A DNA stretch of 64,000 bases from JAGVSR01 sp963750715 (GTDB taxonomy: Bacteria > Pseudomonadota > Alphaproteobacteria > Rhizobiales > Hyphomicrobiaceae), in the NCBI GenBank assembly GCA_963750715.1, contig CAVVRP010000014.1, positions 302,800 to 366,799 on the forward strand. Direction: 5' to 3'. Of the stretch, positions 9,188 through 18,057 are shown piece after piece. The translations under genes were made by a program, and so were the position numbers. The notes under the pieces are model-generated. The model ran no database searches and was not told where the DNA came from. It was given only the letters and a program-made list of their open reading frames with translations. Positions within the stretch are counted from its first letter, which is position 1. Each line of letters opens with the position of its first letter.

Positions 9188-10729
9188 TCACCGTTGAACG
9201 CGGATCTCGGCTTGGCGCTCCAGCAGTTGAGCGAGAGCTTCGAAACGCCGCCGCAGCCGTTCGCCGTCGAGATCCGCGTGTGCCTGCGGCAGGATCAGCA
9301 CGAGCTTGTTGCCCTCATAGGACAGCGCCGTCTCGTCGATGACATCCGGCATGCCGATCGACAGCATGTGGGCGGTGCGGATGGCGGCGCCGATGATTCG
9401 GGCGCGCTTCTGGACGCGCTTGTTGACAACGTTGATAAGGCTTTGCGACAGCGTGTCAGCCGCGGCCTGATCCCCGCCCACGTGCCGGTAGTAGACCGAC
9501 AGGGCGAGGAAAATGCGTCCGTGGTGGTCAATGCCCGCCATGCCCGAGTGGGCGATGACATTAAGGCTCTGCTCGCCGCGATAGTCGGGATGAGCCCGCC
9601 AGCCGATGTCCGAGACGAGGCAGGCTGCATATCGAAGCCGGCGTTCCTCCGGCGATTCTCTCGGACCGTCTCCCTCGAAGAGGGCATCCGTCCACGTGCA
9701 CAGCTCGCGGGCATGCTCCAGCGAGCGCGACCGCAGGCGCGCCAGATCCTCGCAGAAACAGAGCAACGGATCCCGGGCGCGTTCATACGGGGGCAGCAGA
9801 CTGTAGAGCAGTCCTTCACGGATACCATAAACCGAGAACACGACCTCCGAGGGCTGCAACTGCCGCAACAGGCGCTCCATCACGAGCGCCCCGTATGGGA
9901 GAACTTCGCGGCGGGCGCGCGCCACTTCCTCAATGCCCGGAAACACCGATAGCTTCTTGGCGCGGCGAATCTCTTCGCAGAAGGCAATTGCGTCCTTGGT
10001 CGGCACCGCGTAGCCATGCATGACGCGCAGCGGGTACTTGGCCCGCTCCATCATGAGTTTGGCGAGCGACCGCCAAGTCCCGCCGACGGCATAAAACGTC
10101 CGGCCCCGGCCTTTCTCCAGCCACGGCAACTGGGCAATCTGCTCGTCGGAAAACTGCAGTGCCTTCTCGATCTTGTCGCCCGTCGTATCGATCAGCCGCA
10201 GACTACCCAGCGGCAGTGTCACTGCCTCATTGAGGCTTTCTTTGTAAATATCGATCAGTTCGAGGCTGCCGCCGCCAAGATCGCCGGCAACGCCGTCGGC
10301 ATCCCGAAACCCCATGCGGATACCCTGCGCGGCAAGCTCCGCCTCCTTCTCGCCCGACAGCACTTCGATTCGCACGCCGCACACCTGCTGCCCGCGTGCG
10401 ATGAAGTCCGCCCCATCGACGGCGTCGCGCACGGCAGCGGTGGCAATGGCGCGCAGATTTTTCACCTGCAGGATGCGCGCGATAGCACGGAACCGCGTCA
10501 AGGCGGCGAGCGCGCGGTCCACGCTCTCCTGTCCAAGGTGCCCGGTCGTTGCCACCTCGCGCCCAAGCCCGCACAAAACCTTTTCGTTGAACAGAGGAGC
10601 GGCCGCGCGCACGGCGCCGTCGTAAACCACAAGGCGCACCGAATTGGATCCGATATCGATGACGCCGAGCGGCTCCAGCTCAGACGCTCGCGTGCGCCCC
10701 CCTCCGAACACTTGTAGCAGGCTTGTCAC
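9188..10729 (-). CDS. ppx: Exopolyphosphatase / pppGpp phosphatase family (Ppx/GppA)
   Basis: A 513-residue member of the sugar-kinase/Hsp70-fold phosphatase family that releases phosphate from polyphosphate ends or from pppGpp. The first phosphate-binding loop is VIDIGSNSVRLVVY (residues 24-37). A second glycine-rich loop is AGDLGGGSLELI, and a Gly-rich stretch with TFYAVGGTWRSLAKL follows. A C-terminal helical HD-like domain (about 340-510) contains NVIAHSGMAGIDHHGRIFLAL. It lies 25 bases downstream of ppk1 in the same direction, so a polyphosphate-making and a polyphosphate-degrading enzyme are probably co-transcribed. Polyphosphate is the likelier substrate from context. Confidence 0.92.
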   Translation of the reverse strand: MTSLLQVFGGGRTRASELEPLGVIDIGSNSVRLVVYDGAVRAAAPLFNEKVLCGLGREVATTGHLGQESVDRALAALTRFRAIARILQVKNLRAIATAAVRDAVDGADFIARGQQVCGVRIEVLSGEKEAELAAQGIRMGFRDADGVAGDLGGGSLELIDIYKESLNEAVTLPLGSLRLIDTTGDKIEKALQFSDEQIAQLPWLEKGRGRTFYAVGGTWRSLAKLMMERAKYPLRVMHGYAVPTKDAIAFCEEIRRAKKLSVFPGIEEVARARREVLPYGALVMERLLRQLQPSEVVFSVYGIREGLLYSLLPPYERARDPLLCFCEDLARLRSRSLEHARELCTWTDALFEGDGPRESPEERRLRYAACLVSDIGWRAHPDYRGEQSLNVIAHSGMAGIDHHGRIFLALSVYYRHVGGDQAAADTLSQSLINVVNKRVQKRARIIGAAIRTAHMLSIGMPDVIDETALSYEGNKLVLILPQAHADLDGERLRRRFEALAQLLERQAEIRVQR

Positions 10730-10754
10730 GGGTGGTTCCTGGCGTGGCTATTCG

Positions 10755-12929
10755 TCAGAAGCGGAAGCGCGGAGGGAAGTTTTCTTTTAATGCCTGACCG
10801 CGGCCGGACAGGCTCGGATTGGTCATGAAGTACTGATGCGCGTTGAAGAGCTCTTCGCCGGGTTTTGGCCTGATGCGCTCGGAAGAACCATCCGGCATGA
10901 TCAGCCAGCTCTGCTGATTGTCTCGAAGATTGGCAACCATGATCTGATTGAGAACCTGCTCGTGCACGGTCGGATTGAGGATCGGCGCCATGGCTTCAAC
11001 GCGGCGATCCAGATTGCGGGGCATCATGTCGGCGGAGCTGATATAGACGGCGGCGCGCGGGGAGGGAAGCGCCTCGCCTCTGCCAAAGCAATAAATCCGC
11101 GCGTGCTCAAGGAAGCGGCCGATGATGCTTTTAACCTGAATGTTTTCGGACAAGCCCGGGATGCCGGGCTTGAGGCAGCACACGCCGCGCACGACGAGAT
11201 CGACATTGACGCCCGCCTGGCTGGCCTCGTACAGCGCATTGATGATCTGACCATCGACGAGAGCGTTCATCTTCATCCAGATGGCGGCGGGCCGGCCGGC
11301 CCTCGCGTGTTCGATCTCCTCGCGGACATGTGACAGGATGCGGCTTCGGATGCCATGCGGGCTCGCGGCCATCACTTCCAGTTCGGCCGGCTCTCCGTAG
11401 CCCGTGACGAAGTTCAGAATGCGCGTCACGTCGCGTGCCAGCGTCGGATCGCGCGTGAATAGAGAAAGGTCCGTATAGATCTGCGCCGTCTGGGGATGAT
11501 AGTTGCCGGTGCCGATGTGACAGTAGGTGGCGAGTTCGGAGCCCTCCCGGCGAACGATCAGGCCGAGCTTCGCGTGTGTCTTCAGTTCGATGAAACCGTA
11601 CACGACGTGCACGCCGGCGTTTTCCAGATCTCTCGCCCAGCGGATGTTGGCCGCCTCGTCGAAGCGCGCCTTCAGTTCCACGACCGCCGTCACCGACTTG
11701 CCGGCCTCGACCGCCTCCTTCAAGGCCTGCACGATCGGGCTATCGCGCGAGGTCCGGTACAGCGTCCACTTGATGGCCATGACGTTGGGATCGTTCACCG
11801 CCTGACGCAGGTACTGAACGACGACATCGAAGCTTTCGTAAGGGTGATGGACGATCAGGTCCTTTTTGCTGATCGCCGCGAAGCAGTCTCCGTTGAATTC
11901 GCGGATCCGTTCGGGGAAGCGAATGTTGAACGGACGGAACAGCAGTTCGGGCCGGTCCTGGACGATGAGCTGAGACGTATCGGATAAGGCGAGCAGCCCA
12001 TCCTTAATGAAAACGGCCTCTTCGCGTACTTCCAGTTCATCGACGACCAGCTTCTTCAGCCGGTCGGGCATCTGCTTTTCGATCTCGAGACGGATCACGT
12101 CTCCGCGCCGGCGCCGCTTCAACGCCGTCTCGAACGAACGCACGAGATCCTCGGCCTCTTCCTGCATTTCGATATCGCTGTCACGAAGCACGCGAAATGC
12201 ACCCTGGCTCTTGATCTCGAAGCCAGTGAACAGCTCGGAAAGGAAAATCCCGATCATGTGCTCGAGCTGGATGAAGCGCTGGTGCTTTGGATCGTCATCC
12301 CCACTGCGCAGGCGGATAAAACGCTCCAGCTGCCCTGGAATCGGAATCAGCCCGGCCATCGTCTTGCTGTCGCGCTTGCGCTGCATCCAGACGACGATCG
12401 TCAGCGCCTTGTTGAGAATAAATGGGAAGGGATGCGCGGGATCGACCGCAATGGGCGTTAGGATCGGGAAAATGTGGGTCATGAACAGACCCTGCAACCA
12501 CTTGCGCTCGGCGAGAGTCAAATCCAGAGCGTCGACTATCGCAATACCGGCCTCGGCCATCTCGCGTTTGATGACGTCCCAGATCGCCTGCTTGTCTGCG
12601 ACAAGACGTGCAACGAAACGGTTGATCGCGGTGAGTTGCTGGGTGGGCGTGGCCCCGTCCTGCGAGAGCGTCGTGACGCCGGCGGCGACCTGACCGTCGA
12701 TGCCGGCCGCACGCACCATGTAGAATTCGTCAAGGTTGGACGCGGAGATCGACAAGAACCGCAAACGTTCCAGCAGGGGATGATTGGAGTTCTGTGCTTC
12801 TTCCAGCACGCGGCGGTTGAACTGCAGCCAAGACAGCTCGCGGTTGTAAAAGCGATCAGCGCCCTCGGGGGCTGTCACCGCGGGAGCATCTTCAACCTTC
12901 TTCGTCGACTTGCCTTTGACCCCTGACAT
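10755..12929 (-). CDS. ppk1: Polyphosphate kinase 1
   Basis: Transfers the terminal phosphate of ATP reversibly onto inorganic polyphosphate. The 724 residues match the family length. The N-terminal domain starts with FYNRELSWLQFNRRVLEEA. The PLD-like C-terminal domains contain ELKTHAKLGLIVRR and the catalytic segment ATYCHIGTGNYH, whose His is autophosphorylated. ATG at 12929 is chosen because a GGGAG site precedes it and the upstream open frame is only an out-of-frame reading of hdaA. The gene is followed by ppx and preceded by hdaA, all on the minus strand. Confidence 0.95.
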   Translation of the reverse strand: MSGVKGKSTKKVEDAPAVTAPEGADRFYNRELSWLQFNRRVLEEAQNSNHPLLERLRFLSISASNLDEFYMVRAAGIDGQVAAGVTTLSQDGATPTQQLTAINRFVARLVADKQAIWDVIKREMAEAGIAIVDALDLTLAERKWLQGLFMTHIFPILTPIAVDPAHPFPFILNKALTIVVWMQRKRDSKTMAGLIPIPGQLERFIRLRSGDDDPKHQRFIQLEHMIGIFLSELFTGFEIKSQGAFRVLRDSDIEMQEEAEDLVRSFETALKRRRRGDVIRLEIEKQMPDRLKKLVVDELEVREEAVFIKDGLLALSDTSQLIVQDRPELLFRPFNIRFPERIREFNGDCFAAISKKDLIVHHPYESFDVVVQYLRQAVNDPNVMAIKWTLYRTSRDSPIVQALKEAVEAGKSVTAVVELKARFDEAANIRWARDLENAGVHVVYGFIELKTHAKLGLIVRREGSELATYCHIGTGNYHPQTAQIYTDLSLFTRDPTLARDVTRILNFVTGYGEPAELEVMAASPHGIRSRILSHVREEIEHARAGRPAAIWMKMNALVDGQIINALYEASQAGVNVDLVVRGVCCLKPGIPGLSENIQVKSIIGRFLEHARIYCFGRGEALPSPRAAVYISSADMMPRNLDRRVEAMAPILNPTVHEQVLNQIMVANLRDNQQSWLIMPDGSSERIRPKPGEELFNAHQYFMTNPSLSGRGQALKENFPPRFRF

Positions 12930-12999
12930 GTAAACTCCCGCTGCAACGAAAGGCTTTGTCTTTATGGCCTCCCGCAACGCTATCATGACAACCCAGCAG

Positions 13000-13692
13000 T
13001 CAAGTCTTTTCTGCCGCAAGCGCCTCCGCGGCCAGAGCCCGCGTGATTCGGCGCTGCTTGGATAAAGACAACAAATCGCAGCGCGCCACCAACTTGTTGG
13101 CGGCCTCCATCGAGCGCTCCATATAGCGGGCAAGATGGCCGACGACATGCGGCTCGACGGCCAACTGCCGGTCGGCGAAAAGTTTGACCAGCACCGCCCC
13201 GAGAAGCCCCTCGTCGGGCGGCTCAATCAAAACCAGCGGCAAGGCGCGAAGCCGAGATCGCAGGTCGGGCAGCGCGATATCGAGGCTTCCCGGCGACACT
13301 CTCGACGTAATGAGCAGCGAGTACGACTTCTCGCGCGCCAGATTAAGGAGGTGAAAGAAGATACGCTCGTCACCAATTCCTCGCTCCATGTCTTCAACGG
13401 CGAGCGCACCGGACGCCTCGAAAAGGCCGATTGCGTCCTCTCCGAGCGCGACCGCCGCGAGCCCCGGTGCGTTCGCCCTCAGCCGCCAGACATGCGTCAG
13501 GTGGCTTTTGCCGGAGCCGGCCGGCCCGACGACCGCTGCCGCCGGCCCCGGCCATTGAGGCCAGCCGTCGACGAGTTTGACGGCAGCGGCGTTCGACCGG
13601 CTGACCAGGAAGTCATGCAGCTCGAGCGCCGGCCGCTCGGGCAAATCGAGGACCAGTTGGGTTTCGCTAAGACTGTCGTTTTCAACGGCCAT
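13000..13692 (-). CDS. hdaA: HdaA, DnaA-related regulator of replication initiation
   Basis: A 230-residue AAA+ protein related to DnaA but lacking its DNA-binding domain. The N-terminus has the short QLVLDLP motif expected to bind the DNA polymerase sliding clamp. A Walker A follows at about residues 56-64 (GPAGSGKSH), then a Walker B-like AVEDMERG and a sensor region. Members of this family bound to the clamp promote ATP hydrolysis by DnaA and stop re-initiation. The position upstream of ppk1 is typical for alphaproteobacteria. The start at 13692 places the clamp motif properly. Confidence 0.9.
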   Translation of the reverse strand: MAVENDSLSETQLVLDLPERPALELHDFLVSRSNAAAVKLVDGWPQWPGPAAAVVGPAGSGKSHLTHVWRLRANAPGLAAVALGEDAIGLFEASGALAVEDMERGIGDERIFFHLLNLAREKSYSLLITSRVSPGSLDIALPDLRSRLRALPLVLIEPPDEGLLGAVLVKLFADRQLAVEPHVVGHLARYMERSMEAANKLVARCDLLSLSKQRRITRALAAEALAAEKT

Positions 13693-13887
13693 GTCTCAAG
13701 TCCGAACTCCTTAACGTCTGTCGAGCATTCTCTCCCGGGACACGTCTCTGCACGGTATCTTCCCGACTGAAGCGGGCAACAACAAGGGCCCTGGACCATG
13801 GGCCGGCGTCCTTCCCGGTACAGGGAAAGCAGACCGGGCGCCCTCAGTGCAACAGGTTTCGGCCTGACGGGGCTTAGCCAGGCCGTT

Positions 13888-14448
13888 TCACGGGCCGACC
13901 ACATCCTCGGGCCGCGCTTCCCCCGACATATGACGCAGCCAGGCGTTGATGTAGGCGATCAGTGAGGCGACCGTGAGAGCCCCCGTAAGCCACTCCAGAA
14001 CCTTGCGGAAAGCCAGAAGGCCAAGCCCGAAGCCATCGTCGGCAAGCACGGTCGCGGCCAGGAAGATCTGCGCGACGGTGTTTGCCTTGCTTACAGTCAG
14101 CGGCCGGATCGTGGCCGGGTTGCCGAGCAGCCATGTCAGTACGACGCCGATGACTATCAGGATGTCGCGCGAGACCACCGCGATCACCAGCCACGAGGGC
14201 AACGCGCCGCTGACGCCCAGTGCAATGAAGATGCTGACGATGAGGAGTTTGTCGGCGATCGGATCGAGATAGGCCCCCAGTTCCGTCGTCCAGCCGTATC
14301 GCTTGGCCAGAAAGCCATCGACGCCATCGGATATACCGGCGATTAGGAACATGGAAAAGGCGAGTTGCTTCTGATTGGTGAGGAGCAGCCAGAAGATGAC
14401 CGGCACGAGCATCACCCGGCCAAGCGTGATGAGATTGGGAATATTCAC
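13888..14448 (-). CDS. CDP-alcohol phosphatidyltransferase (PgsA-like)
   Basis: An integral membrane enzyme (186 residues with GTG at 14448) that joins a CDP-diacylglycerol to an alcohol, probably glycerol 3-phosphate. The family signature DG-x2-A(K/R)-x8-G-x3-D-x3-D is present as DGVDGFLAKRY...ELGAYLDPIADK (about residues 44-72). Five or six hydrophobic segments are visible. A longer open frame upstream adds a basic, non-homologous region, so I chose the GTG giving the family-like start NIPNLITLGRVMLVPVIF. Its neighbours hdaA and DUF2066 are standard for the order. Whether it is the main PgsA or a paralogue cannot be told here. Confidence 0.85.
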   Translation of the reverse strand: MNIPNLITLGRVMLVPVIFWLLLTNQKQLAFSMFLIAGISDGVDGFLAKRYGWTTELGAYLDPIADKLLIVSIFIALGVSGALPSWLVIAVVSRDILIVIGVVLTWLLGNPATIRPLTVSKANTVAQIFLAATVLADDGFGLGLLAFRKVLEWLTGALTVASLIAYINAWLRHMSGEARPEDVVGP

Positions 14449-14644
14449 AAGAACACTTCGGCGGGGGCGCCTCTCCCTGATGTCGGTCCCCGCCGTTGCC
14501 GCGCCGCGGGCTCGAGCAGGAGTGTAGCCATGATTTCGGCCTTGGCCCCAAACTAGAGCCTGTTGGCTCCGGATTGAAGCAAATACGAGCGGCCTTTTCG
14601 GAAAAGCACCTGGCGGATGCAAGGCGCGCCGGAGAGACGACGGC

Positions 14645-15763
14645 TCAGAAGCCGCTGCGCACCGTCCAGTAGGTACCGGCATTTTGCAGGAAAACCCCGT
14701 GAGAGGAGAGCGCGGACGCCAGCGCCGCGCCGCCGCCGGGGAACTTCAGGCTCATCTGAGCGGCATTGGACGAGACGTCTCCGACGCGGACGTCGTCGAT
14801 GCCGTAGGTATCCAGAATCTTTCCGCGCAGGTCGCTCCATTCGTCCGGCGTCGCGAACACAACTTGTAGCTGAACATCGGAAACGGAGCCGGTTCCCGCA
14901 GCCGCAGGTTGGCCGCCCTCGTTGAGAGCTTTCCATCGGCCCTCGATCACCCCGAGCGACACGACCGCTGCCAGTTCGAGTGAGTAGGCCGTATCGCCAT
15001 CCGAAATCCGGTAGGCCCGAGTCCAGACGAACGGACCGACGGCATCGTCTCCGGCAATGGTGACGTTGATGCGCTTGTCCGAGTGGTCGATCTCGGCGAT
15101 GGCGAGGATGAGGCGGTCGGCGCGATAGGCCGGTGCCAGCGCACGCACTGCGGTTGCGTCACCCGCCATGAGCTGCCGCAGCGCATCGGGCTGCGTCTCG
15201 GCCTTGAGCGGCTCGACCCGGATCGGCGTTACGCTATTGGACAGATCGAGGCCGTTCCAGGTTTCGGCCCATCCCGTATTTGCGGCCCGAAACTCTGTGG
15301 CCGTGCCCGCCGCAGCTGTATCGCGTATCACCGGCACCACGACGACCAGCGGCGCCTGCATCTCGATGTAGGGTACGCCTTCGCGGCGCAGCACGTTGCG
15401 GACCGCTTCCGCCTGGAACTGGAAATCGAGACTGGCGATGTATTCGGTGCTCGAATTGCGTTCGGACCGCACGGCCACGCCATCGACGAGTTCCGCCGGG
15501 TCGACGCCCTTCAGGCGCTCCATTGATTTGTAGGCGGTGACGGGAACGAGCCGCTTCAACAGCGAGCGGAACGCTGCTTTTTGACCATCCGCCAGCGCCT
15601 GCTCTTTGGCGGCGACCGCATCGTTCGCGCGCGCCTCCACGGGATAATTCGCCATCGTATAGACCTTGTCCGCGGCATCCAGGGCAGAAGCCCCGGTCGC
15701 AGTCAGCATCGCCGGCACGGTCAGCGCCAGAATGCGCAATTTGGCCCTTGCGGAAATCAACAC
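14645..15763 (-). CDS. DUF2066 domain exported protein
   Basis: A 372-residue protein with an N-terminal signal peptide (ILALTVPAMLTATGASA, residues 10-26) and then a DUF2066-type region (about 35-260: YPVEARANDAVAAKEQALADGQKAAF, LVPVT, YIEMQAPLVVVVPVI). The C-terminal part is Gly/Ser-rich, with a VFATPDEWSDLRGKILDTYGI repeat-like segment. GTG at 15763 is chosen because AAGAAGGATGAC upstream gives a strong ribosome binding site and puts the signal peptide at the N-terminus. It is divergent from purM and lies upstream of the phosphatidyltransferase. No biochemical function is known to me. Confidence 0.8.
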   Translation of the reverse strand: MLISARAKLRILALTVPAMLTATGASALDAADKVYTMANYPVEARANDAVAAKEQALADGQKAAFRSLLKRLVPVTAYKSMERLKGVDPAELVDGVAVRSERNSSTEYIASLDFQFQAEAVRNVLRREGVPYIEMQAPLVVVVPVIRDTAAAGTATEFRAANTGWAETWNGLDLSNSVTPIRVEPLKAETQPDALRQLMAGDATAVRALAPAYRADRLILAIAEIDHSDKRINVTIAGDDAVGPFVWTRAYRISDGDTAYSLELAAVVSLGVIEGRWKALNEGGQPAAAGTGSVSDVQLQVVFATPDEWSDLRGKILDTYGIDDVRVGDVSSNAAQMSLKFPGGGAALASALSSHGVFLQNAGTYWTVRSGF

Positions 15764-15984
15764 GTCATCCTTCTTCTGCGCCGGAAACCTATACCTGTCG
15801 ATCCCGGTACGTGTCCGCGGGTTGCCCGACGGCCAGCTAGCTGATACGACGCGCCTATCTCCAGCGAGCATTCGGGCAAAAGTTGGGTTTGACCCGTCCG
15901 ACCGCTATGCCCCACGATGGGATGACGCAGCCCGCCGTCCGCCCAAGACCGCTCAGGGCCAGAGCGAAACCACACCGAGGCCGC

Positions 15985-17112
15985 ATGGTCCAGCAAAAAG
16001 ACGGTTCCTCCCGCCCGATCACCTACCGCGAGTCAGGCGTCGACATCGATGCCGGGAACGAGCTCGTCGACGCCATCAAGCCGATGGTCAAGGCGACGCG
16101 GCGCTCAGGCGCCGATGCGGATCTCGGCGGATTTGGCGGCCTTTTCGATCTCAAGGCTGCGGGCTTTCGCGATCCGGTCCTCGTCGCCGCCAACGATGGA
16201 GTGGGCACCAAGCTGAAGATCGCCATCGACACGGGGCGGCACGCAACAATCGGCGTCGATCTCGTCGCCATGTGCGTCAACGATCTCGTGGTGCAGGGCG
16301 CCGAACCCCTGTTCTTCCTCGATTACTACGCAACCGCCCGCCTCGACGTCGCCACGGCGCGCGACGTAATCAAAGGTATTGCCGACGGCTGCCGGCTTGC
16401 TGGTTGCGCCCTGATCGGCGGGGAAACGGCCGAAATGCCCGGCATGTATCAGTCGGGTGACTACGATCTGGCAGGCTTCGCTGTCGGTGCTGCGGAACGC
16501 GGGGAAATCCTGCCGCGTGCCGACGTCATGCCGGGCGACGTCCTGATCGGCCTGATGTCGTCGGGCATTCATTCGAACGGCTACTCACTCGTTCGCCGGC
16601 TGGTCGCGGAAGCCAAACTCGGGTGGAACAGCCCGGCGCCCTGGAACTCGGACCTTACCACCGGCGAGGATCTGCTGACGCCGACACGCATCTACGTAAA
16701 ACCCGTTCTGGCTGCGATCGAGGCGACGAGGAGCGCATCGGACGGCGCCATCAAGGCGATGTCGCACATCACCGGCGGCGGCATATCGGAAAATCTACCG
16801 CGTGTACTGCCGAACAAAGTCACCGCCCGCATCGATCTGACCGCCTTCGAGCCGCCAGTCGTCTTCAGGTGGCTTGCAGAGACGGGCCGCCTTGGTGACG
16901 CGGAGATGCTGCGGACATTCAATTGCGGTATCGGCATGATCGTGGTTGCCGAAAAGGCCTCGTCGGACCGCGTTTTCGCAAGCCTGGTCGATGCCGGCGA
17001 GGATCCACGCATCATTGGCGAGATAATCCCCGGCGGCGGCGAACGAACGTCTGCCAAAGGCAAGGGCGATACGTGGGCCGTGCAGTATGAAGGCCGTCTT
17101 CAATTTGCTTGA
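15985..17112 (+). CDS. purM: Phosphoribosylformylglycinamidine cyclo-ligase
   Basis: Catalyses the fifth step of purine synthesis: ATP-dependent ring closure of FGAM to aminoimidazole ribotide. The signature regions are YRESGVDIDAGNELV (N-terminal strand), GGFGGLFDLK, VAANDGVGTKLKIA (ATP site) and LVVQGAEPLFFLDYYA. GGETAEMPGMY and HITGGGISENLPRVLP follow in the C-terminal domain. ATG at 15985 has GAGG upstream and gives 375 residues, slightly longer than the family norm; an earlier ATG at 15907 is less likely. It is followed by purN 17 bases downstream, clearly an operon, and is divergent from DUF2066. Confidence 0.96.
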   Translation: MVQQKDGSSRPITYRESGVDIDAGNELVDAIKPMVKATRRSGADADLGGFGGLFDLKAAGFRDPVLVAANDGVGTKLKIAIDTGRHATIGVDLVAMCVNDLVVQGAEPLFFLDYYATARLDVATARDVIKGIADGCRLAGCALIGGETAEMPGMYQSGDYDLAGFAVGAAERGEILPRADVMPGDVLIGLMSSGIHSNGYSLVRRLVAEAKLGWNSPAPWNSDLTTGEDLLTPTRIYVKPVLAAIEATRSASDGAIKAMSHITGGGISENLPRVLPNKVTARIDLTAFEPPVVFRWLAETGRLGDAEMLRTFNCGIGMIVVAEKASSDRVFASLVDAGEDPRIIGEIIPGGGERTSAKGKGDTWAVQYEGRLQFA

Positions 17113-17129
17113 CCCCTGATTGTAGAGAG

Positions 17130-17780
17130 ATGGAACAAAAGCGCACCGCGATCCTGATCTCCGGTCGCGGCTCGAACATGAAGAGCCTGGTCGAGGCGAC
17201 GCGCGCGCCGGACTTCCCGGCTCGGATCGTCGTCGTCATCTCGAGTCGTCCCGACGCCGCCGGCCTCGCGTGGGCCAAAAGTCAGGGTATTCCCGCCGTC
17301 GGGCTGGACCACAAGGCCTATAAGGACAGGGCCGATTTTGAGGCCGAGCTTCAAGCGGCGTTGACCCGGGCCCAGGTCGAACTCGTCTGCTGCGCGGGCT
17401 TCATGCGATTGATGACGTCGGAGTTCGTTAGCACGTGGCGCGACCGGATGCTCAACATCCATCCCTCTCTGCTGCCCGCGTTCAAGGGGCTCGACACCCA
17501 TGAGCGGGCACTCGCGGCTGAAGTCCGACTCGCCGGATGCACCGTCCACCTGGTCAGGCCCGAAATGGACGAGGGTCCAATTCTGGGGCAGGCAGCCGTC
17601 CCGGTCCTGCCGGAGGACGACCCCGAAACGCTCGCAGCCCGCGTTCTGGCCGCCGAGCACAAATTGTATCCGCACATGCTGCGTCTGTATGCGTCCGGAA
17701 TGCTGCGCATCGAAGGACAAAAAGTTAAAGGCGCGTCGATGGTTAACCAGCCCGAGGCACTGTTCTGGCCTGCCCTGTAG
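17130..17780 (+). CDS. purN: Phosphoribosylglycinamide formyltransferase
   Basis: Third step of purine synthesis: transfers a formyl group from 10-formyl-tetrahydrofolate to GAR. The N-terminal Rossmann-like strand is ILISGRGSNMKSL. The catalytic triad region is in LNIHPSLLPAFKGLDTHERAL (Asn, His), with the Asp in HLVRPEMDEGPILGQ. The length of 216 residues is typical. ATG at 17130 has an AGAGAG site; an earlier TTG at 17109 would overlap the purM stop. It is second in the purM-purN operon. Confidence 0.95.
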   Translation: MEQKRTAILISGRGSNMKSLVEATRAPDFPARIVVVISSRPDAAGLAWAKSQGIPAVGLDHKAYKDRADFEAELQAALTRAQVELVCCAGFMRLMTSEFVSTWRDRMLNIHPSLLPAFKGLDTHERALAAEVRLAGCTVHLVRPEMDEGPILGQAAVPVLPEDDPETLAARVLAAEHKLYPHMLRLYASGMLRIEGQKVKGASMVNQPEALFWPAL

Positions 17781-18057
17781 GGCGGTTGTACACCACAGTT
17801 GCAGCAGAACAGCATATCCGGGCCAAAATTGACGCAGGAAGCTACCGTCGCATGGACATCCCGCCGACGCAGATGCTACCGAACCCCGGATCAATACTAC
17901 ATCGGTATCGCGTGCAGGCGCGTCGATGTTCAGCGGTGAAGAGATCTGCCTTCCGCGTTCCCGACCTGCGCGATTGTCGACCGCTTACCGCCTCGCAGCG
18001 CACCTTTTGGTCTTGGAACTCGAGTTCAGGCCGCACGGGGCCACCCGGAGAGAGGCT

